DNA of 14,285 nucleotides from CBFCZU01 sp965602635 (GTDB taxonomy: Bacteria; Planctomycetota; Phycisphaerae; SM23-33). The position numbers were made by a program, and so were the translations under genes. Below the pieces are notes generated by a model. The model made no database searches. It saw only the letters and a program-made list of their open reading frames with translations, and was not told the origin of the DNA. Location: the NCBI GenBank assembly GCA_965602635.1, contig CBFCZU010000102.1, positions 1 to 14,285 of the forward strand, written 5' to 3'. Shown here in pieces: positions 6,859 through 14,210 of the stretch. The first letter of the stretch is position 1; every line of letters starts with the position of its first letter.

Positions 6859-7464
6859 TCAGGTCTTCCCGGGGCCTTTGCCGCGAAGCGCGTGCAGCAT
6901 TATCACCGCCACGCCGAAGACCAGCAGCACGTCGGCGACGTTGAAGGTCGGCCAGTGAAACCTCCCGGCGTGCAGGTCGATGAAGTCGCGAACCTCCCTG
7001 ACCCGCTCGCCGATGGTGGGGAAGACCACCCGGCAGAAGAGGCGGTCGTAGGCGTTGCCCAGCGCGCCGGCGAGGACCATTCCCAGCGCCAGGTGCAGGC
7101 CCCACGACCGCCGGTCAGAGCCGGCGAACAGCGCCCCCGCGGCGATGAGGGCACCCACCGTGGCCAGGAGAATCGCCACCGGCGGCATGCGGATGCCGAA
7201 GACCACGCCGGGATTGGTCGAGAGGCGGAAGTTCAGGACGCCCGGAATGAGCTCGACGGCGTGCCCCGGCCGATCGAGCAGGGCGGCGAAGGCGTAATGC
7301 TTGGTGAGAAGATCACCCGCCAGCCCCAACGCCAGCGCCGACAGGAGGATCGCCCAGGCGGGCCAGTGACGGTAAGCCCGCTGTATCTGTCCGTTGCCCG
7401 CCGCGCTGGGATGCGAGCCCTGAGGCTGCACGCTGCGACGATCTCTGCGCTTCGCCCGGGCCAA
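6859..7464 (-). CDS. lspA: Lipoprotein signal peptidase (signal peptidase II)
   Basis: LspA is the inner-membrane aspartic protease that removes signal peptides from diacylglyceryl-prolipoproteins (EC 3.4.23.36). The 201-residue product has four hydrophobic segments (about 35-50, 93-113, 121-138 and 176-192). Family motifs are DLLTK (51-55), TNPGVVFG (83-90, usually NxGxxFG), AGALGNAYDR with catalytic D140, and VRDFIDLH followed by FNVAD with catalytic D178. The N-terminus carries about 30 extra polar and basic residues compared with typical enzymes near 165 residues. The start is a TTG at 7464, supported by GGAGGAG at 7474-7480 inside the end of the upstream gene. That gene's stop lies 6 bp away, so the two are translationally coupled. 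A GTG at codon 12 is a weaker alternative. Confidence 0.95.
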   Translation of the reverse strand: MARAKRRDRRSVQPQGSHPSAAGNGQIQRAYRHWPAWAILLSALALGLAGDLLTKHYAFAALLDRPGHAVELIPGVLNFRLSTNPGVVFGIRMPPVAILLATVGALIAAGALFAGSDRRSWGLHLALGMVLAGALGNAYDRLFCRVVFPTIGERVREVRDFIDLHAGRFHWPTFNVADVLLVFGVAVIMLHALRGKGPGKT

Positions 7465-7470
7465 CGAGGC

Positions 7471-8097
7471 TCACTCCTCCCCTTCGTCCTCGGGTGCATC
7501 CTCCGTCTGCGACTCTGGCGGGGCAACCTGATGCAGTTCGAGCTTGCGGGCGAAGTCAACCGTGTATTTCGCCCACGGCTTGGCGCGGAGGCGGGCCTTG
7601 GGAATCTGCTCGCCGGTGCCCAGGCAGACGCCGTAGGTTCGATCGTCGATCCGCCGAAGGGCCGCGTCGATCTCACGCAGCAGGGCCTGTTCGCTCTCCA
7701 GCAGCCCGAGTGTGAACTCGTGCTCGAAGTTATCGGTGCCCATGTCGGCCATGTGGGTCGGCATGCTCGAGAGGTTTCCGCCGCTACGGCTGGTCGTCTC
7801 GCCTTTCAGCTCGGACAGGTCTGACCTGAGCGTGCGGCGCTTTTCCAGGAGCATCTGGCGGAACTCATCGAGGTCCTTCTTGCCCAGACGGGTCTTCTTG
7901 ACCGCGGGCCTCTTGACGGCCTTGGCCTTGGCCGCTTCTGCCTTGGCGGGCTTGGCACCGGTGGTCTTGGCCGGCTTGGCGCGGGCGGCCTTGGCCGGCT
8001 TGGCCGGGGCCGCGGCCTTCTTGCGGGGTCTTGCCTTCGCGGCCGGCGAGGTTTTGGCCTTTTTCCGGCCGCCGGAGCTTGTCTTGCTCTTGGCCAC
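7471..8097 (-). CDS. TraR/DksA-family protein with degenerate zinc finger and Lys/Ala/Pro-rich tail
   Basis: The 208-residue product has a basic low-complexity N-terminus (about 1-70) with repeated KPAK and AKAK motifs, like histone H1 tails. A DksA/TraR body follows (about 72-190): a coiled coil with LGKKDLDEFRQMLLEKR, the family run EFTLGLLESEQALLREIDAALRRI in parts at 127-150, and YGVCLGTGEQIPKARLRAKP (155-174). In the C4 zinc finger only C158 remains; the other three positions are T161, T179 and F182, so zinc binding is unlikely. The tail is acidic. DksA proteins bind the RNA polymerase secondary channel; whether this one does is unknown. I chose GTG 8097, with AAAGG about 8 nt upstream, over TTG 8145, which overlaps no ribosome site. 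It is coupled to lspA. Confidence 0.85.
   Translation of the reverse strand: MAKSKTSSGGRKKAKTSPAAKARPRKKAAAPAKPAKAARAKPAKTTGAKPAKAEAAKAKAVKRPAVKKTRLGKKDLDEFRQMLLEKRRTLRSDLSELKGETTSRSGGNLSSMPTHMADMGTDNFEHEFTLGLLESEQALLREIDAALRRIDDRTYGVCLGTGEQIPKARLRAKPWAKYTVDFARKLELHQVAPPESQTEDAPEDEGEE
7474..7480 (-). promoter_or_regulatory. Ribosome binding site for the TTG start of lspA
   Basis: GGAGGAG lies within the last codons of the DksA-like gene, about 9 nt before TTG 7464. It is a near-perfect Shine-Dalgarno and is the main reason for accepting the TTG start. Confidence 0.65.
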
Positions 8098-8177
8098 CTT
8101 GTCAGCCTTTCTGTTATCCGTTGTGGTGTAGGCGCTTAACGTCAACAGCCGCCTCGCGCTCCCCGCGCAGGCGAGAG

Positions 8178-8206
8178 AACATACATCTACGCTGTATCGC
8201 TGTCAA
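8178..8206 (-). promoter_or_regulatory. Sigma-70-type promoter for the DksA-like gene and lspA
   Basis: On the minus strand a perfect TTGACA (8206-8201) is followed after 17 bp by TATGTT (8183-8178). Transcription would start near 8171, giving a leader of about 74 nt before GTG 8097. ACAGCG occurs twice, 8 bp apart (8198-8203 and 8190-8195), starting within the -35 box. Confidence 0.6.
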
Positions 8207-8385
8207 GGGCCCTTTGTTCGTTCCGGCCTGATTCTCGGCCGAACCGCCGGGCGGCTTAGTCATATTCTATCGGCGCGCGGGGCGGATAGTTGTGCACCTT
8301 TCGCAAAATTCCTTCCGGGCGCGAGCAGGCCGCTCCGCCGCGGGGGGACGCCTTCGCCCGGGCGGCGGCCGAGCGAAGAGGAGGC

Positions 8386-8415
8386 TTGTCGCGGGTGCAG
8401 CCGGCCGCTTACATT
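8386..8415 (+). promoter_or_regulatory. Weak candidate promoter for the exported hydrolase
   Basis: TTGTCG (8386-8391) and TACATT (8410-8415) are separated by 18 bp, each with four of six consensus positions. A start near 8422 would leave a leader of about 48 nt. It is the best candidate I found before ATG 8470, but such matches arise by chance. Confidence 0.25.
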
Positions 8416-8469
8416 TGGGCCTCCCGGCGACGGCTGATCGGCCGACGGGCAAAGAGGAAAGGACGGACC

Positions 8470-10212
8470 ATGCTATCCCATCGCCATCGCGGCATCTTCT
8501 GTCTGGCGGCCCTGATTGCAGCGGCGCCGCCGGCGAGCGCGGCCCAGCAGGCCTCCGGGCTGAAGGCCTTCTTCCGGGCCGGGCAGACGTTCATCACCTG
8601 GACCGAGTGCGGCGCGGCTGAGTACAGGCTATATCGGGCCCCCGCAAAGATCACCGACCTCAAGGCCGCCAAGCTCATCGCCACCGTCGCTAAAGGCTCC
8701 AGCAGCTACAAGCTCGAGCAGACCCGAAAGGTGCTCGCCAAGATCGCCGGCAAGAGCGGCTACGGCGAACGATACATCATTCGGGACAATCCGGGCGCCG
8801 ACCCGGCCGGGATGCTTCCCGCTGACACCGGACTGTTCGTGTACACGCCCCACGAGGCCGGGACCTTCCATTACGCCGTCACGGCCGTGAACGCCGGCGC
8901 CCAGAACACCGCGCTGACCGACGCCAACCGCCTGGCCAAGGGCGTGGCCGAAAAGCCCGAGCCCATCGGCGCGGTGCTGGTCTTCAAGGCCCCGGCCAAG
9001 GACGGCAAGGGCAAGGTCGTGGGCGAGAGGCGGGTGTACTGTCACTGGATGGACGCGGGCGAGTGGAACCCCGTCCCCGACGGCGGGTACGCCTACAACT
9101 TCGGCGTGGGCATTCCCGCCGGCGAGAAGCCCCGCGGGATGATCATGTGGATGCACGGCTACAGCGGCTACTACGGCCTCCGGGGCCCGTCCTTCGGCAT
9201 GGTCAGCATCACCCCCGGCGACCCGTATCAGACGTGGTTCTACGGGCACAAGGACGCCACCGGCAAGAAGGTGGTCAACTACACCGAGCGGCGGATGCTG
9301 CTGACGATCGACTTCGTGGTGCGTCAGCTCAACAGTGAGGGCATCAAGCCAGACACCAACAAGGTGTACGCCTTCGGGGCCTCGATGGGCGGGACAGGTG
9401 GCAATTTCCTCGGGGCACGCTACGGCAACGTCTTCACCGCCGCCATCGCGTCGCTGGGGGCGGTTGACCACAACCGCAACGGCAACTGGACTCGCGTCGC
9501 CGAGCAGCGCCTGTGGGGGGCGCGCAGCGAGAAGCTCCTCACCAACGACGGCGTCAACGTCTGGGACCACCAGAACCTGATCAAGTGGCACCTGGCCAAC
9601 ATGGGCAAGGAGACGGCCTTCATGCTGGACGGGCACGCCAGCAATGACGGGTCGATCCCGTTCGGCGCGCTGCCTGACTACTACGAGGCGCTCCAGAAGG
9701 CCAAGCGGCCCTTCATGGCCATCTGGGGTCCGTGGGGCCACAGCGGGATTCACGAGCCCAAGTCGCCGAACCATCAGTGGTGGGGGACGTTCCAGTTCAA
9801 CAAGGACGAGTCCCTGCCGGCCGTCGGGTTCGCCACCAGCAACGACGACCCGCGAAAGACCCGCGCCGGGCAGATCAACTGCAAGCTGGAGTGGTCGGCG
9901 CGGGAGAACGACTTCGACAAGTCGGGCACGGCCGACGACGTGGTGGACGAGCCCGGGCGGTGGGCGTGCTGCCTCCGCTCCCGGGCGGGCAAGCAGACGG
10001 CCAGCATCACGCCACGCCGCTGCCAGAAGTTCAAGCCCAGGCCCGGCGCCAGGTATCGCTGGGAGAATCACAGCTACGCCGACCCGGCCAAGCCGGTGAA
10101 GGTCGCCGGCGGCACGGTCGTGGCGGACAAGCATGGGCTTGTGACCGTCGAGAAGTTCGAGTTTGACACCGCCGGCTGGGGCAGCCGGCTGACCATCAGT
10201 GCGGAGAAATAG
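8470..10212 (+). CDS. Exported alpha/beta-hydrolase (esterase/peptidase-like) with N-terminal beta domain
   Basis: The 580-residue product starts with a signal peptide (MLSHRHRG, a hydrophobic core, likely cleavage after ASA at about 24). Residues 30-145 look like a fibronectin type III-type domain: AGQTFITWTECGAAEYRLYRAP near its start and GTFHYAVTAVN at its end. The hydrolase domain follows: MIMWMHGYSG (224-233, oxyanion region), the nucleophile elbow GASMGG with S305, and WGHSGIHE (422-429), whose H424 is the likely catalytic His; the acid may be D388 or D393. The last 140 residues form another beta-rich part. The ATG at 8470 has AAAGGA 6 nt upstream. The substrate is not evident; the layout recalls prolyl-oligopeptidase-like and PHB-depolymerase-like secreted esterases. 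It precedes the GGT-like gene by 39 bp, probably in one operon. Confidence 0.8.
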   Translation: MLSHRHRGIFCLAALIAAAPPASAAQQASGLKAFFRAGQTFITWTECGAAEYRLYRAPAKITDLKAAKLIATVAKGSSSYKLEQTRKVLAKIAGKSGYGERYIIRDNPGADPAGMLPADTGLFVYTPHEAGTFHYAVTAVNAGAQNTALTDANRLAKGVAEKPEPIGAVLVFKAPAKDGKGKVVGERRVYCHWMDAGEWNPVPDGGYAYNFGVGIPAGEKPRGMIMWMHGYSGYYGLRGPSFGMVSITPGDPYQTWFYGHKDATGKKVVNYTERRMLLTIDFVVRQLNSEGIKPDTNKVYAFGASMGGTGGNFLGARYGNVFTAAIASLGAVDHNRNGNWTRVAEQRLWGARSEKLLTNDGVNVWDHQNLIKWHLANMGKETAFMLDGHASNDGSIPFGALPDYYEALQKAKRPFMAIWGPWGHSGIHEPKSPNHQWWGTFQFNKDESLPAVGFATSNDDPRKTRAGQINCKLEWSARENDFDKSGTADDVVDEPGRWACCLRSRAGKQTASITPRRCQKFKPRPGARYRWENHSYADPAKPVKVAGGTVVADKHGLVTVEKFEFDTAGWGSRLTISAEK

Positions 10213-10251
10213 ATCGGTGCCGCGGCGGGCGCCTGAGGAGGCCAGCGCGAA

Positions 10252-12018
10252 ATGAAGAACACTTCGACCGGTTCGAGCGGCGGGCGCCCGGTGGTCATGG
10301 GCCGCCACGGCGTGGTCTCCGCGGGCCACTATCTGGCGTCGGAGGCGGCGATGACGATGCTCCGGCGGGGCGGCAACGCGATGGACGCGGCGGCGGCTGC
10401 CGGCTTCGCCCTGCACGTGACCTTGCCGCACCAGAACGGGCTGGCGGGCGAGGTGCCCATGCTCGTCCACTCCGCCGCCGCCGGCGAGGTCCACGCCATC
10501 TCCGGCAACGGCGTCGCCCCGGCCGCGGCGACGATAGAGAGCTTCCGGGCGATGGGGATAAAGCTGATCCCCGGCGACGGGCTGCTGCCGGCGATCGTGC
10601 CTCCGGCCGTGGGGAGCTGGATTCTCCTGCTGCGGCGGTTCGGCACCATGCGGCTGGCCGAGGTCCTCGCGCCGGCCATCGAGCTGGCCGCCGAAGGCAT
10701 GCCCATGTACGACGCCCTTCACCAGAGCATCTCGGCCCACGTCGAGCGGTTCACACGCGAGTGGCCCTCGTCGGTGGCCTGCTACCTGACCGACGGCCGC
10801 CCGGCGGCGGTCGGGACTCTCTGGCGGCAGGCGGACCTGGCATCGACGCTCCAGCGCCTCGCCGACGCCGACGCGCGGCACGGCGACAGGGACGCCGGCC
10901 TCCAGGCCGCCCACGACGAGTTCTATCGCGGCGCCATCGCCGAGACGATTGCCGAGTTCTGCCGATCCACATCCGTGCCGGACGCCAGCGGGCAGGCGCA
11001 CGCCGGGCTTCTGACCGCCGAGGACCTGGCCGGCTTCGAGCCGCGCGTCGAGCCGCCCGTCAAGACCACCTACCGCGGGCGGGAGGTCTGCAAGTGCGGG
11101 CCGTGGACCCAGGGGCCGGCGATGCTCCAGACGCTCAACCTGCTGGAGGGATTCGACCTCGCGGCGATGGGTCACGACTCGGCCGACTACGTCCACACGG
11201 TCATCGAGTGCGTGAAGCTGGCGTTCGCCGATCGGGAGGTCTACTACGGCGACCCGCTCATGGTGGACGTGCCGATGAACCGCCTGCTGAGCAAGGACTA
11301 CGCCGAGCGGCGGCGCCGGCTGGTGGACCCGGCCGCGGCTTCGCTGGAGCTGCGCCCCGGCGACATGCCGGCCATCAAGGCCGAGTGTGTCACCGACGTC
11401 GAGAAGGCCATTGTCGCCGCCGGACCGGGGTCGGGCGACACGACGAGCCTTCAGGTAGCCGACGCGGCGGGCAACGTGGTCTCGGCCGTGCCAAGCGGCG
11501 GCTGGCTGACGGCCTCGCCCGTCGTGGGGGGGCTCGGGTTCCCGCTCGGGACGCGCGGCCAGATGTTCTCGCTCACGCCCGGTCACCCCAACTGCCTTGC
11601 CCCCGGCAAGCGCCCCAGGACGAGCCTGACGCCCACGCTCGCCCGCGGCCCGGGGCGGTCGTGGCTGGCCTTCAACAGCCCCGGCGGCGACTGCCAGGAC
11701 CAGTGGGGCCTCCAGTTCCTCCTCAACGTCGTCGAGTTCGGCATGTCGCTTCAGCAGGCCGTCGAGGCGCCGACCTTTTGGACGGGGCACTTCCCAAGCT
11801 CGTTCTATCCGCGGACGGCTGAGCCCGGCTCACTCCGCGTGGAGGCCCGCCTGCCCCAGGCCGTCCAGGACGAGCTCGCCCGCAGGGGCCACCGCGTGGA
11901 GGTCAAGGGGGCCTGGTCGGGCGGCAACGTAATGGCCGCGAGCATCGACCGCGACACCGGCGTGCTTTCGGCGGCCGCCTCGCCCAGATATAATCCGGCA
12001 TACGCGGCCGGGTGGTGA
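10252..12018 (+). CDS. Gamma-glutamyltransferase-family Ntn hydrolase
   Basis: The 588-residue product aligns in layout with the GGT family, whose precursor cleaves itself before a Thr that becomes the nucleophile. Here GDTTSLQVAD places T397 as the candidate, splitting it into about 396 and 192 residues. Other family marks are GGNAMDAAAAAGFAL (40-54), PGKRPRTSLTPT (451-462) and NSPGGD (475-480). Several GGT-specific signatures differ: NGLAGEVP (62-69) replaces the Gly-rich SGIGGGGF, the glutamyl-binding Arg before AP is missing in SGNGVAPAA (84-92), and the nucleophile reads TTS rather than TTH. No signal peptide is seen, while many GGTs are periplasmic. It may act on another amide, as does the related oxamate amidohydrolase HpxW. 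ATG 10252 has AGGAGG 10 nt upstream. Confidence 0.88.
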   Translation: MKNTSTGSSGGRPVVMGRHGVVSAGHYLASEAAMTMLRRGGNAMDAAAAAGFALHVTLPHQNGLAGEVPMLVHSAAAGEVHAISGNGVAPAAATIESFRAMGIKLIPGDGLLPAIVPPAVGSWILLLRRFGTMRLAEVLAPAIELAAEGMPMYDALHQSISAHVERFTREWPSSVACYLTDGRPAAVGTLWRQADLASTLQRLADADARHGDRDAGLQAAHDEFYRGAIAETIAEFCRSTSVPDASGQAHAGLLTAEDLAGFEPRVEPPVKTTYRGREVCKCGPWTQGPAMLQTLNLLEGFDLAAMGHDSADYVHTVIECVKLAFADREVYYGDPLMVDVPMNRLLSKDYAERRRRLVDPAAASLELRPGDMPAIKAECVTDVEKAIVAAGPGSGDTTSLQVADAAGNVVSAVPSGGWLTASPVVGGLGFPLGTRGQMFSLTPGHPNCLAPGKRPRTSLTPTLARGPGRSWLAFNSPGGDCQDQWGLQFLLNVVEFGMSLQQAVEAPTFWTGHFPSSFYPRTAEPGSLRVEARLPQAVQDELARRGHRVEVKGAWSGGNVMAASIDRDTGVLSAAASPRYNPAYAAGW

Positions 12019-12062
12019 CCACGCCGCACCCGTGCCCCGCCGATGCGCAGGCGACGGCGGCG

Positions 12063-13283
12063 CTACTTCCTCGCGCGCCGCGCCCGCCCAAGCGCCTGGT
12101 CGAGGTCGCCGATGATGTCCTCGACGTCCTCCATGCCCACGGCCAGCCGCAGCAGCGAGTCGGTGATCCCCAGGGCGTACCGCTGCTTGCGGGTGTGATC
12201 GTGGTAAGTGACCGTGGCCGGGTGAGTGATGAGCGTCTCGACCCCGCCCAGGCTCGGCGCGATGTAGCAGAGCTTCAGGCCGTCGAGGAACTTCTTGGCC
12301 GCCGCCAACCCGCCGGCGATGTCGAACGTCACGACTCCGCCGAAGCCGCTCATCTGCGCCTTGGCGATCTCGTGGTGGCGGTGGCTGGGCAGCCCCGGAT
12401 AGTACACCCGCCGCACGCAGGGGTGGCCCTCCAGGAAGGTGGCGACCTTGGTGGCCGACTCGTTGTGCACCGCCATGCGGATGGGGAAGGTCTTTAGCCC
12501 GCGCAGCAGCAGGTAGCAGCAGTGAGGGTCGATCACCCCGCCGAAGGCCTTGTGAAGGGCGCGGATATCCGCGATCAGCTTGCTCCGCCCCAGCACCGTC
12601 CCGGCCAGGATGTCGTTGTGACCGGCCAGGTACTTCGTGCAACTGTGCATCACCAGGTCAACGCCGAACTCCAGCGGGCGCTGGTTCGCCGGCGTGGCGA
12701 ACGTGCTGTCGATGACCGTCAGCACCTTGTGCCTGCGGGCGATCTGGCGGAGCCGCTTCAGGTCGAAGATGTTCAGGTAAGGGTTGGTCGGCGACTCGGA
12801 GAAGATGAATCGCGTCTTGGGCCGGATCGCCCGGTCCAGAGCGTCGTAGTCGCCGAAGGGCACGATCGTGCAACTGACGCCGAACCGCTGAAGATAGGCG
12901 CTGCAGAACTCCAGCGTCTTCTTGTAGGCGTCGTCGGTGATGACCAGGTGGTCGCCGCTGCGGACCAGCGAGAGGATCGTCGTGACGATCGCGCTCATCC
13001 CCGAGCTGAAGACCACGCAGTCCTCGGCCCCTTCCAGGGCCGCCAGGCGGCGCTGGGCCACCTGCTCGGTCGGGTTGCCGTAGCGACCGTACTCGAACCG
13101 CTCCTTGCCGCCCTTGGTGTAGGCCTCGACCTCCTTGGAGTCCTTGAAGGCGTAGGTGGAGGTCTGGACGATGGGCGTCGTGATGGAGTCGGCGTAGCGG
13201 GCGCGGTCTTCCCCGGCGTGGATGGCACGGGTGGACAGCCCCGCCTCGGACTTGCCCTTCTTGCGCTTGACTGGCTTCTTCAT
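12063..13283 (-). CDS. Cystathionine gamma-synthase-like PLP-dependent transsulfuration enzyme
   Basis: The 406-residue product belongs to the Cys/Met metabolism PLP family (fold type I), cytosolic. Motifs: STRAIHAGE (17-25), FEYGRYGNPT (63-72), SSGMSAI (93-99), ESPTNPYL (163-170), IDSTFATP (191-198) and HSCTKYLAGHNDILAG (213-228), with K217 as the PLP-binding lysine. EYGRYGNPT, YKKT at 120-123 and the HNDILAG ending resemble, from memory, the plant cystathionine gamma-synthase more than enteric MetB. Cystathionine gamma-lyase or methionine gamma-lyase activity cannot be excluded. The start is ATG 13283, with AAGGAG 11 nt upstream; a longer frame lacks a ribosome site. The first 13 residues are very basic. 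It is convergent with the GGT-like gene across 44 bp, in which I see no clear terminator. Confidence 0.9.
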   Translation of the reverse strand: MKKPVKRKKGKSEAGLSTRAIHAGEDRARYADSITTPIVQTSTYAFKDSKEVEAYTKGGKERFEYGRYGNPTEQVAQRRLAALEGAEDCVVFSSGMSAIVTTILSLVRSGDHLVITDDAYKKTLEFCSAYLQRFGVSCTIVPFGDYDALDRAIRPKTRFIFSESPTNPYLNIFDLKRLRQIARRHKVLTVIDSTFATPANQRPLEFGVDLVMHSCTKYLAGHNDILAGTVLGRSKLIADIRALHKAFGGVIDPHCCYLLLRGLKTFPIRMAVHNESATKVATFLEGHPCVRRVYYPGLPSHRHHEIAKAQMSGFGGVVTFDIAGGLAAAKKFLDGLKLCYIAPSLGGVETLITHPATVTYHDHTRKQRYALGITDSLLRLAVGMEDVEDIIGDLDQALGRARRARK

Positions 13284-13319
13284 GGCTGACAGGGCTCCTT
13301 CCACACTGGCGACCCGACT

Positions 13320-13347
13320 CTTATAACCTCCGGCCGTCGGCCTGCAA
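13320..13347 (-). promoter_or_regulatory. Candidate promoter for the cystathionine gamma-synthase-like gene
   Basis: On the minus strand TTGCAG (13347-13342) and TATAAG (13325-13320) are 16 bp apart in the 83-bp gap to the upstream gene. The -10 box matches five of six positions and the -35 only three. A start near 13313 would give a leader of about 30 nt that holds AAGGAG. Confidence 0.4.
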
Positions 13348-13366
13348 AGCCTCGCGGGCGGGCGGC

Positions 13367-14122
13367 TCACACCCGGCAGGGCGGCTCGGCGGCGAGGGAC
13401 TCGATGAGTTCCCCGGCCGCTTCGATTTCGTCCGGCTCGCCGTCAACGCCGATCCAGACGGCGCCCTCGGCCCCGTATATCCCGCCGGCGGCGAGCAGCT
13501 CGGCCATCGCGCCGGTCAGCACGGCGATGGCGTCCAGCTCGGTGAAGACCTCCCCGGGCAGTGTGAGCATTCCCGGCCCCTCGGCCGTTGGGTCGTTCAG
13601 CTCCGCGGCCAGGTCCGCCAGCGGCCGGTCCACGCGCTTCTCCAGGCCCACCGGCACGATCAGCCGCACCCGCCGCCCGACGGCCGCCGCCACCGCGACG
13701 CCGGCCGTGCCCGCCTTCGGGTCGCCGATCAGCACCGCCGCCTGGAGGTCACGCATGTCGAGGGCGTTGGCGCCCTTGAGGACCACGTCGCCGCTGCGCA
13801 GGTCGTCGCCCACGTCGAAGATCGTCTTGCCCTTGAGCCACTTGCCCTTGGCGAGGATCACGTCGCCGGCGAGCTTGCCCTTCTCGGCCGTGGCCGGGTC
13901 GAAGCCGGGCGGCAGAACCGTCCCGCGGCGGAAGCCCACCCGCGTGAAGCCCTCCGCCTGCCCGGTGGCCGTGAGGATCTCCTCGGCCACGTATCCGTTC
14001 GTGCTGCCGGCGATGATCGCCAGCGTGCCGCTCTCGAGCACCTCGGCGATCACCGGGTGCTTGGCCATTGCCTTGCCGATCAGCCGCTTGCCCATGACCG
14101 GCGTGATTACGAACTGTTTCAT
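13367..14122 (-). CDS. Unrecognised 251-residue cytosolic protein
   Basis: I do not recognise the family. The protein begins MKQFVITPVMGKRLIGKAMAKHP and has no signal peptide or membrane helix. Visible features are a Gly/Ser/Thr loop, LAIIAGSTNGYVAEE (34-48), directly after the first long helix; a strand-turn series DVVLKGANALD (112-122); then IGDPKAGTAGVAVAAA (132-147) and RVRLIVPVGLEKRV (151-164). The pattern of a GST loop followed by a GAN motif recalls sugar-phosphate binding in RpiA/NagB-type folds, but this is only a hint. The last third (about 190-245) is Ala/Glu-rich helix. The start is ATG 14122, with AGGAG 7 nt upstream, a very good site. The PLP-enzyme gene follows on the same strand after 83 bp. 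It is intact with typical codon use, so it is a real gene of unknown role. Confidence 0.8.
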   Translation of the reverse strand: MKQFVITPVMGKRLIGKAMAKHPVIAEVLESGTLAIIAGSTNGYVAEEILTATGQAEGFTRVGFRRGTVLPPGFDPATAEKGKLAGDVILAKGKWLKGKTIFDVGDDLRSGDVVLKGANALDMRDLQAAVLIGDPKAGTAGVAVAAAVGRRVRLIVPVGLEKRVDRPLADLAAELNDPTAEGPGMLTLPGEVFTELDAIAVLTGAMAELLAAGGIYGAEGAVWIGVDGEPDEIEAAGELIESLAAEPPCRV

Positions 14123-14210
14123 TTTCGCACTCCTGACCGTTTGCCTGCCCGGCCGCCCGGGGGGGCCGATGTTACCACGACGCGACACGCTCCGCCACGC
14201 CCGGAAGCCA

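Larger units (their letters stand above)
8098..8469. other. Divergent intergenic region between the DksA-like gene and the exported hydrolase
   Basis: This 372-bp stretch holds no convincing gene. Open frames that cross it lack ribosome sites and are extensions of the hydrolase frame or shadows. It contains a good minus-strand promoter (8178-8206), a weak plus-strand candidate (8386-8415), and small GC hairpins around 8221-8256, such as TTCCGGCC/GGCCGAA, that have no T tract. The hydrolase ribosome site AAAGGA is at its right end (8458-8463). Confidence 0.6.

Noticed and set aside
8629..11790. Very long minus-strand open frame (1053 codons) opposite the hydrolase and GGT-like genes
   Set aside because: It is antisense to two genes with clear family motifs, is low in recognisable structure and lacks a ribosome site. 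High GC removes stop codons and makes such shadows common.
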